6,082 bases of DNA from Thermoplasmata archaeon (lineage in GTDB: Archaea; Thermoplasmatota; Thermoplasmata; Thermoplasmatales; Thermoplasmataceae). Below the pieces are notes generated by a model. That model saw only the letters and a program-made list of their open reading frames with translations. It was not told the origin of the DNA and did no database searches. Made by a program: the position numbers and the translations under genes. Below are positions 1 to 4,176 of this stretch, piece by piece. The stretch spans positions 1-6,082 of the forward strand of contig JAJYPW010000057.1 of the NCBI GenBank assembly GCA_021795055.1, written 5' to 3'. The first letter of the stretch is position 1. Each line of letters begins with the position of its first letter.

Positions 1-141
1 AAGATTCCTCAGATCCCTTAATAAAGATCTGGGCGCGAATCTCGGCGATTCCCCGGCCCTGACTACCCCGATCATGTCTGATCCGCAGTCAACCGCAAGC
101 TTCGCGTCCTGCAGGTTTGTGATGCCGCATACCTTAATCAT
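1..141 (-). CDS. trpF: phosphoribosylanthranilate isomerase, N-terminal part (gene continues off the left edge)
   Basis: TrpF isomerises N-(5'-phosphoribosyl)anthranilate to CdRP by an Amadori rearrangement, the step after TrpD in cytosolic tryptophan synthesis. Only 47 codons are visible, open to the window edge. They begin MIKVCGIT, the first beta strand of the TrpF barrel, with the catalytic general-base cysteine at residue 5. They continue through DAKLAVDCGSDMIGVV, matching the conserved DA..A...GAD.IG.V region, and then an SPR motif typical of the loop after strand 2. The ATG at 141 overlaps the trpD stop by 8 nt, inside ATGATTAAG, and is preceded by GGGGAG at 146-151. The overlap implies translational coupling with trpD. 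The catalytic aspartate and the phosphate-binding C-terminal half lie outside the window, so completeness cannot be judged. The family call is firm because motif, length to the second strand and operon position all agree. Confidence 0.9.
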   Translation of the reverse strand, partial: MIKVCGITNLQDAKLAVDCGSDMIGVVRAGESPRFAPRSLLRDLRNL

Positions 142-1162
142 GAATCTCCCCGACTTCGGAATCATTGCCAAGGTTTCCTACCCTTTTCAGTAATGCCAGT
201 GCTCTCTTGGTCTTTATGCATTTGAGAGCAATGTTATAACCCTCACCAAGACTGCCAGCAGCATTGGAGATCAGAAGTGCCGGGGCCGCATTCATGGCTA
301 TAAATGAAGCGCCTCTATCGCTATCGCCAGAAAGCGACGACATGGTCTTTGAGTAAATTTCTTCAGGCGTGGTGCCGGTTAGGTCATCAATATCGAATTT
401 CACGCCGAATTCTTCCATCGGGTCTATTGTTTTGCTGAATATCCCCCCGTTCACGAATGAAACAGTGGATGGGGCAGAAGGCGATATTTCATCGAGCCCG
501 TCCTCCGAGCATATGATCACCCCATCTTTTCCAAGTCTGTGAAGCACTCTTTCGTAAACAGAGACTTTATTGGGGGCGTTGCACCCAATCACGCTCCTGT
601 CGGGATCGCAGGGGTTGGTTATAGGCCCGAGAAGGTTGAAGACAGTTTCTCCACGAATCCTCTTCCTTGCTTCCCTGAATCTGCCAAAAGCAGGATTATG
701 GAGATTCGCCAGTACGAAGAGGAAATTCAGGCGCGAAACCCTATCTTCAGCCTCGGGCTGCGAGAAGTCAAACGAGTAACCGTTCTTTTCCAGGAAGTCG
801 GCGCTGCCGAAAATACCCGTAACAGCCCGGTTTCCGTGCTTTGAAATCTTTAACCCGAGAGCTGAACACACTAATGCAGCGGCTGTGCTCACATTGATCG
901 TCTTCTTGCCGTCCGCACCCGTGCCCACAATGTCCATGGTTCCCGGAATTCTGGTAATCGGGGAGAGCTTTCTTATGCCGGAGGCAAAGCCGGAAAGTTC
1001 ACCGGCCGTTTCGCCCCTCTCCTTCAGTATGGCAAGGAATTCATACCTCGTTTCTGAGGAGATCTCCGGCTGGGCGATGGAGACCATGAGTTCCTCGGCC
1101 TCATGCATGCTCAGCGGGCCCATGCGGGAAAGCTTAATCCCGATTTCAGTTTCTGACAGCAT
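134..1162 (-). CDS. trpD: anthranilate phosphoribosyltransferase
   Basis: TrpD transfers the phosphoribosyl group of PRPP to anthranilate, giving phosphoribosylanthranilate for TrpF. The 342-residue product has the usual family length. Visible motifs, in order: GTGADG...TINVSTAAA (residues 80-96, PRPP pyrophosphate loop), KHGNRAV (108-114, anthranilate and PRPP contacts), GSADFLEKNG (119-128), FNLLGPITNP (175-184) and DGLDEIS (221-227, whose Asp-Glu pair binds magnesium in this family). The frame is open upstream to an ATG at 1222, but I chose the ATG at 1162. It has a strong GGAGGG 5 nt upstream, and the protein then starts right at the N-terminal helical domain. This start lies within the last codons of trpA (17-nt overlap), which suggests coupled translation. 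Two loops deviate from consensus: GTGADG instead of GTGGDG, and TGIFGSAD where most members have S-x-K-S-G-S-x-D. Otherwise the gene looks intact. Confidence 0.94.
   Translation of the reverse strand: MLSETEIGIKLSRMGPLSMHEAEELMVSIAQPEISSETRYEFLAILKERGETAGELSGFASGIRKLSPITRIPGTMDIVGTGADGKKTINVSTAAALVCSALGLKISKHGNRAVTGIFGSADFLEKNGYSFDFSQPEAEDRVSRLNFLFVLANLHNPAFGRFREARKRIRGETVFNLLGPITNPCDPDRSVIGCNAPNKVSVYERVLHRLGKDGVIICSEDGLDEISPSAPSTVSFVNGGIFSKTIDPMEEFGVKFDIDDLTGTTPEEIYSKTMSSLSGDSDRGASFIAMNAAPALLISNAAGSLGEGYNIALKCIKTKRALALLKRVGNLGNDSEVGEIHD
146..151 (-). promoter_or_regulatory. Shine-Dalgarno site of trpF
   Basis: Minus-strand GGGGAG sits 4 nt before the trpF ATG at 141, within the last codons of trpD. 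It supports the choice of this ATG, which overlaps the trpD stop by 8 nt. Confidence 0.7.
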
Positions 1163-1874
1163 TAACTCCCTCCAGGAAGGACGTGAAGCCAGGGATGTCC
1201 CTGTGCTCCAGATAGTCGACAAGCGCTGAACCTATTGCTATCCCGTCTGCCCCAAGCGCGCTTAATTCACTGATCTGGGAAGCGGTGCGTATGCCGAAGC
1301 CGAAACAGATCTCCCTTCCTCTGAGCAGTTCCCTGGCACGGAGGTATATGCTCTCCATTGAGGTGGGCAGAGAAACTCCTGTTGAAGGGAGCAGCCCATA
1401 ATAAATCCATGATTCTGTGAGGGCTGAGAGTTTCGTGATGACACTGTCGGGAGTTGCCTGCGAAACGAAAGGTATGAATTCCAGGCCCTCGCCTTCAACA
1501 TTCCTGATTATCCTTTCCGCATCATGGAAGTAGTCTGTAATCAGATCCGGAAGCATGAGCCCGCTGAAACCGAAATCCCTCACCTTTGCAATGAATGATC
1601 CGGGGTCATCTACAATGGAACTGAAATAGGCAAGCGCATACACACTCAATCCGCCTCTGGATAGATCCTCAAGCATTTCCCTCGTTGAATTGTCGGAGTA
1701 TGATAGCAGTGCAGATCTGTGAGTGTTTTTTATTGCAGGGCCATCGTACCTGGGATCACTACATGGAAAACCAAGCTCGATCCTTTCTGCCCCTAGGTCC
1801 CTGGCTTTCCCCACAAACAGGGATAGCGATTTATTGTCCGGGTATCCGAGAGTGAAGTACAGGGTGAGATTCAT
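1146..1874 (-). CDS. trpA: tryptophan synthase alpha subunit
   Basis: TrpA cleaves indole-3-glycerol phosphate to indole and glyceraldehyde 3-phosphate; the indole passes to the beta subunit. The 242-residue protein is a TIM barrel, shorter than bacterial TrpA (about 260-270). It begins directly at strand 1 (LTLYFTLGYPD) without the usual N-terminal helix. The two catalytic acids are present: Glu33 in ELGFPCSDP and Asp44 in YDGPAI, with the same 11-residue spacing as Glu49 and Asp60 of the enterobacterial enzyme. Later motifs are LMLPDLITDY, YYGLLPSTGV, GFGIRTASQI (phosphate-binding region) and GADGIAIGSALV (strand 8 phosphate site). The ATG overlaps the trpB stop as ATGA, with GGGAGG at 1879-1884 just upstream, so translation is probably coupled to trpB. 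From memory the sequence resembles the short Sulfolobus TrpA more than bacterial ones. Confidence 0.95.
   Translation of the reverse strand: MNLTLYFTLGYPDNKSLSLFVGKARDLGAERIELGFPCSDPRYDGPAIKNTHRSALLSYSDNSTREMLEDLSRGGLSVYALAYFSSIVDDPGSFIAKVRDFGFSGLMLPDLITDYFHDAERIIRNVEGEGLEFIPFVSQATPDSVITKLSALTESWIYYGLLPSTGVSLPTSMESIYLRARELLRGREICFGFGIRTASQISELSALGADGIAIGSALVDYLEHRDIPGFTSFLEGVNAVRN
1168..1173 (-). promoter_or_regulatory. Shine-Dalgarno site that fixes the trpD start
   Basis: Minus-strand GGAGGG ends 5 nt before the ATG at 1162, inside the last codons of trpA. It is the strongest ribosome binding site near the trpD N-terminus and favours this ATG over the upstream in-frame ATG at 1222. That upstream start would add 20 residues with no family match. 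Confidence 0.8.
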
Positions 1875-3121
1875 CGTACCTCCCTTCCATAAATTGACAG
1901 GTCGAAATTGCCATGACCGCTTACATTCAGGACAACTGTCTTTGGACCCTGTCTGTGATCCTTTGCATACCTGATCGCGGAGGCAATTGCATGGCCCGAC
2001 TCAGGAGCAGCAACAATGCCTGTGTTGCGTGCAAAGATTTCCAGGGCAGCAAGTACTTCCATCTCTTCAACTTCCTGAGAGGATATCCTGCCTGATTTCA
2101 CCAGAATGGAAAGGGATGGCGCAGCGCCATGATAGCGCAGCCCACCGGAATAAATGGGTGGAGGGATGAAATCCGAACCGAGAGAGTACATTTTCACATA
2201 GGGCAGGATTCCCGCAGTATCCATGGCATCGTAGTCATATTTTCCCATGGAAAACTTCGGCACCTCCGAGGCGGTCGACGCAATCATCTCGATCTCTTCA
2301 TTCGAGATGAATGGAAAGACAAACCCTCCAAAATTGCTTCCACCGCCGACACACCCGATCATGACCTGGGGTTCCTCGCCGGCAATCTCCAACTGCTTCA
2401 TTGTCTCCTGTCCTATGATACTCTGATGAGAGAGCACGCTGTTCATCACGCTCCCTACCATGTATTTCAAATCATGATCAAGGGCATATTCTACAGCTTC
2501 ACTGATCGCTATCCCGAGGGATCCGGTTGACTGCGGGTCCTTCTCCAGCATTTTCCGACCGAACTTAGTTTCCCCGGATGGGCTGGCCACAACCTCCCCT
2601 CCATAGAGGGCCATGACGGTCTTCCTCAGTGGTTTTTGGTCGTAACTCACTCTCACCATGAATACTTTTGAATGAAGGCCCGTCAGTGCGGCAGCCAGCG
2701 TCGTGGCAGTTCCCCACTGTCCTGCACCAGTTTCAGTAACAACGCCCGAAACGGACTCCCCTGAGGCATAATACGCCTGCGGAATCGCCGTATTAATTTT
2801 GTGCGATCCCGTCACCGTTGCGCCCTCGTATTTCAGGAATATCTTCCCGCGGTAATCAAGGAATTCTTCGAGCTTGTTTGCACGGATCAGCGGTGTGGGT
2901 CTGCCCACCAGCCTGTAAAGATCCCTGATCTCCTCCGGTATGTTTTCGTACCGGTTGAATGAAAACTCCTGCCTGAGCATCTCCCGCGGAATTATGCGGT
3001 TGAGCAGTTCTATGGATGAGCCCTCCTGCGACCTGCTCAGTGGTGGCGGCAATGGCTCAGGAAGATCTGGCACTACGTTGTACCACTTTGTAGGCAATAC
3101 TTCTTCGTCGTATTTGAGCAC
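1871..3121 (-). CDS. trpB: tryptophan synthase beta chain, TrpB2 type
   Basis: PLP-dependent beta-replacement enzyme that joins indole to a serine-derived aminoacrylate to make tryptophan. The 416-residue protein belongs to the TrpB2 (TrpB-like) branch rather than classical TrpB1. It has the long N-terminal extension with KWYNVVPDLPEPLPPPL (residues 12-28), then SHKINTA with the Schiff-base Lys108, VTETGAGQWG with catalytic Glu130, MVRVSYDQKPLRK, GSLGIAISEA, GCVGGGSNFGG (PLP-phosphate loop near 256-266), GGLRYHGAAP and a C-terminal SGHGNFDLSIY. These blocks are TrpB2 hallmarks. The start is GTG. The next upstream in-frame codons contain no ATG before a TAA, and the family N-terminus fits this start. 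No Shine-Dalgarno sequence is obvious, but a TATA-like element lies about 25 nt upstream, so the mRNA is probably leaderless. It is the first gene of the trp operon. Sulfolobus TrpB2 has been reported to use O-phosphoserine as donor; whether this one does is inference. Confidence 0.95.
   Translation of the reverse strand: MLKYDEEVLPTKWYNVVPDLPEPLPPPLSRSQEGSSIELLNRIIPREMLRQEFSFNRYENIPEEIRDLYRLVGRPTPLIRANKLEEFLDYRGKIFLKYEGATVTGSHKINTAIPQAYYASGESVSGVVTETGAGQWGTATTLAAALTGLHSKVFMVRVSYDQKPLRKTVMALYGGEVVASPSGETKFGRKMLEKDPQSTGSLGIAISEAVEYALDHDLKYMVGSVMNSVLSHQSIIGQETMKQLEIAGEEPQVMIGCVGGGSNFGGFVFPFISNEEIEMIASTASEVPKFSMGKYDYDAMDTAGILPYVKMYSLGSDFIPPPIYSGGLRYHGAAPSLSILVKSGRISSQEVEEMEVLAALEIFARNTGIVAAPESGHAIASAIRYAKDHRQGPKTVVLNVSGHGNFDLSIYGREVR
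1879..1884 (-). promoter_or_regulatory. Shine-Dalgarno site of trpA
   Basis: Minus-strand GGGAGG lies 4 nt before the trpA ATG at 1874, within the 3' end of trpB. With the ATGA stop-start overlap it points to re-initiation or coupled translation of TrpA after TrpB. Confidence 0.75.
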
Positions 3122-3140
3122 AAACCTGACACGTATGTCT

Positions 3141-3150
3141 ATTATTTAAT
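3141..3150 (-). promoter_or_regulatory. TATA box of the trp operon promoter
   Basis: On the minus strand this reads ATTAAATAAT, the only A/T-rich TATA-like element in the 69-nt gap between menG and trpB. Its centre is about 25 nt upstream of the trpB GTG at 3121. That is the normal archaeal distance from TATA box to transcription start, so the transcript would begin at or beside the start codon. The bases immediately upstream (ATAAATG on the minus strand) are purine-rich, as expected for a BRE, but not a strong match. Seen in sequence; promoter function is inferred from position. Confidence 0.65.
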
Positions 3151-3190
3151 CATTTATGCCATAGTTTAGTACATTCTTCCTGAGCCCTGC

Positions 3191-3859
3191 TCATTTAAAC
3201 CCCTCATGCAGTACAACCGAACCCAGCGCAAAAGACCGCGCTTTAATCGAATGAAATCCCGCTTCAGAGAGGATTCTTGAAAGTCCTTCCGGCGAAACGA
3301 AATTCTTCACCGATTCGGCCAGGTAGCTGTAGGATTTGCTGCCTGTCACCAGATCACCGAAAACAGGGACGAGCCTGAAAAAGTAGAATGCAAAAAATGG
3401 GCCGAACCAGCCTCTGGGATTGAAAATATCGAGATTCAGGAATGTCCCACCGTTTTTAAGCACCCTGTAAGCCTCGTCTGCATACCTCCTCACGGAATCC
3501 AGGTTTCTCGTAAGAAATGCGGATATAACGCAATCAGCAGTAGCATCCTGGAAAGGCAGCGATTCCGCGGATCCAATATGGTAATCCACCCTCCCAGGAT
3601 CTGGATTTCTTCTCATTCTTTCTGTCAGATCGATCGCGTTGACTTTTGCGGTAGTACGCTTCAAGACCAGGGAGGTGAGTTTACCGGTACCGGCGCCGCA
3701 ATCCACTACAAGCGCCGCCCCAGCTGGAATTTTCCTGACCAGTGCCTTTCGCCATTTCTGATCCATCCCGAAGCTGATCAGGGAATCCAGGAGATCGTAC
3801 TTATCACTAATAACGGTGAACACTTCCCTGACATGGTCACTCTTAGAGTCCCCCGGCAC
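3191..3859 (-). CDS. menG: UbiE/MenG-family quinone C-methyltransferase (probable demethylmenaquinone methyltransferase)
   Basis: A SAM-dependent methyltransferase of the UbiE/COQ5/MenG family, which methylates the quinone ring in the last step of menaquinone synthesis. The 222-residue length is normal. The family N-terminal block VREVFTVISDKYDLLDSLIS...D.KWRK (residues 10-38) is clear. SAM motif I is VVDCGAGTGK (51-60), followed by the acidic AIDLTE (75-80). Then come GSAESLPFQDATADCV (96-111), AFLTRNLDSV (114-123), YRVLKNGG (131-138), and the C-terminal block SYSYLAESVKNF plus GFHSIKARSFALGSVVLHEG. I see no membrane segment; 155-171 is merely hydrophobic. The start is GTG, 3 nt after the DUF424 stop, with GGAGAG at 3867-3872 as Shine-Dalgarno. 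Thermoplasmata use menaquinone-type quinones, and no ubiquinone pathway is expected, so MenG is the likelier role. The exact quinone substrate cannot be read from the sequence. Confidence 0.85.
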   Translation of the reverse strand: MPGDSKSDHVREVFTVISDKYDLLDSLISFGMDQKWRKALVRKIPAGAALVVDCGAGTGKLTSLVLKRTTAKVNAIDLTERMRRNPDPGRVDYHIGSAESLPFQDATADCVISAFLTRNLDSVRRYADEAYRVLKNGGTFLNLDIFNPRGWFGPFFAFYFFRLVPVFGDLVTGSKSYSYLAESVKNFVSPEGLSRILSEAGFHSIKARSFALGSVVLHEGFK

Positions 3860-3862
3860 GGC

Positions 3863-4153
3863 CTATCTCTCCAATACGGTGAACTGTGCGTAAGGAATGC
3901 CCTCTATCATGAGCACGTTTTCCCTGTCTACAAAACCTTCCCGTTCTGCTATAGACACCACCCTTTCTCCCACAAGGTTTGCAATCGTGCACATCCTGAG
4001 CGAATTCACGAACAGCTCACTGTCAGATCTGACGCCAAAATAGAAATTCCGGTCGACATGGAGGTGAATCTTTCCCTCCCTGAGGGTCTTTCCGACAATG
4101 TCTTCGTCAGCTGCGGCTAACAGTACCTCCCCTCGTACAGTAGTTAACTTCAT
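3863..4153 (-). CDS. DUF424 family archaeal protein of unknown function
   Basis: A small cytosolic protein (96 residues from this start). The pattern MKLTTVRGEVLLAAADEDIV, GKTLREG, FY.G, TIANLVGERVVSIAERE and GIPYAQF matches what I remember of the archaeal DUF424 family: a GE...A..DE..GKT..EG block near the N-terminus, then a strongly conserved ANLVGE motif (about residues 58-63). No catalytic residues, membrane segments or metal-binding cysteine clusters are apparent, and no function is established that I can cite. I chose the ATG at 4153, which aligns with the family N-terminus and has AGGGA about 9 nt upstream. An upstream GTG at 4180 overlaps the mcm stop as GTGA and would add nine residues; it remains possible. 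The position between mcm and menG suggests cotranscription but does not give a role. Confidence 0.8.
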   Translation of the reverse strand: MKLTTVRGEVLLAAADEDIVGKTLREGKIHLHVDRNFYFGVRSDSELFVNSLRMCTIANLVGERVVSIAEREGFVDRENVLMIEGIPYAQFTVLER

Positions 4154-4176
4154 GCAGATATTTCCCTGGCCGCCGT

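Noticed and set aside
1163..1222. 20-residue N-terminal extension of TrpD from the ATG at 1222
   Set aside because: It lies wholly within trpA, has no family similarity, and the ATG at 1162 has a strong Shine-Dalgarno sequence at ideal spacing.
2129..2530. Plus-strand open frame of 133 codons opposite trpB
   Set aside because: It is antisense to a well-conserved TrpB2 and its translation resembles no protein family; it arises from codon structure of the real gene.
3168..3173. TrpY-type TRP box (TGTACA) upstream of the trp promoter
   Set aside because: It is one mismatch off and a single copy, whereas TrpY sites occur in multiple copies around the promoter; chance is sufficient in AT-rich intergenic DNA.
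3122..3190. tRNA, small RNA or CRISPR repeat in the intergenic gap
   Set aside because: No cloverleaf, repeats or stable hairpin is apparent; the gap is short and explained by a promoter.
3578..4120. Plus-strand open frame of 180 codons across menG and DUF424
   Set aside because: It runs antisense to two recognised genes with strong motifs, has no recognisable domain, and ends without relation to any gene boundary.
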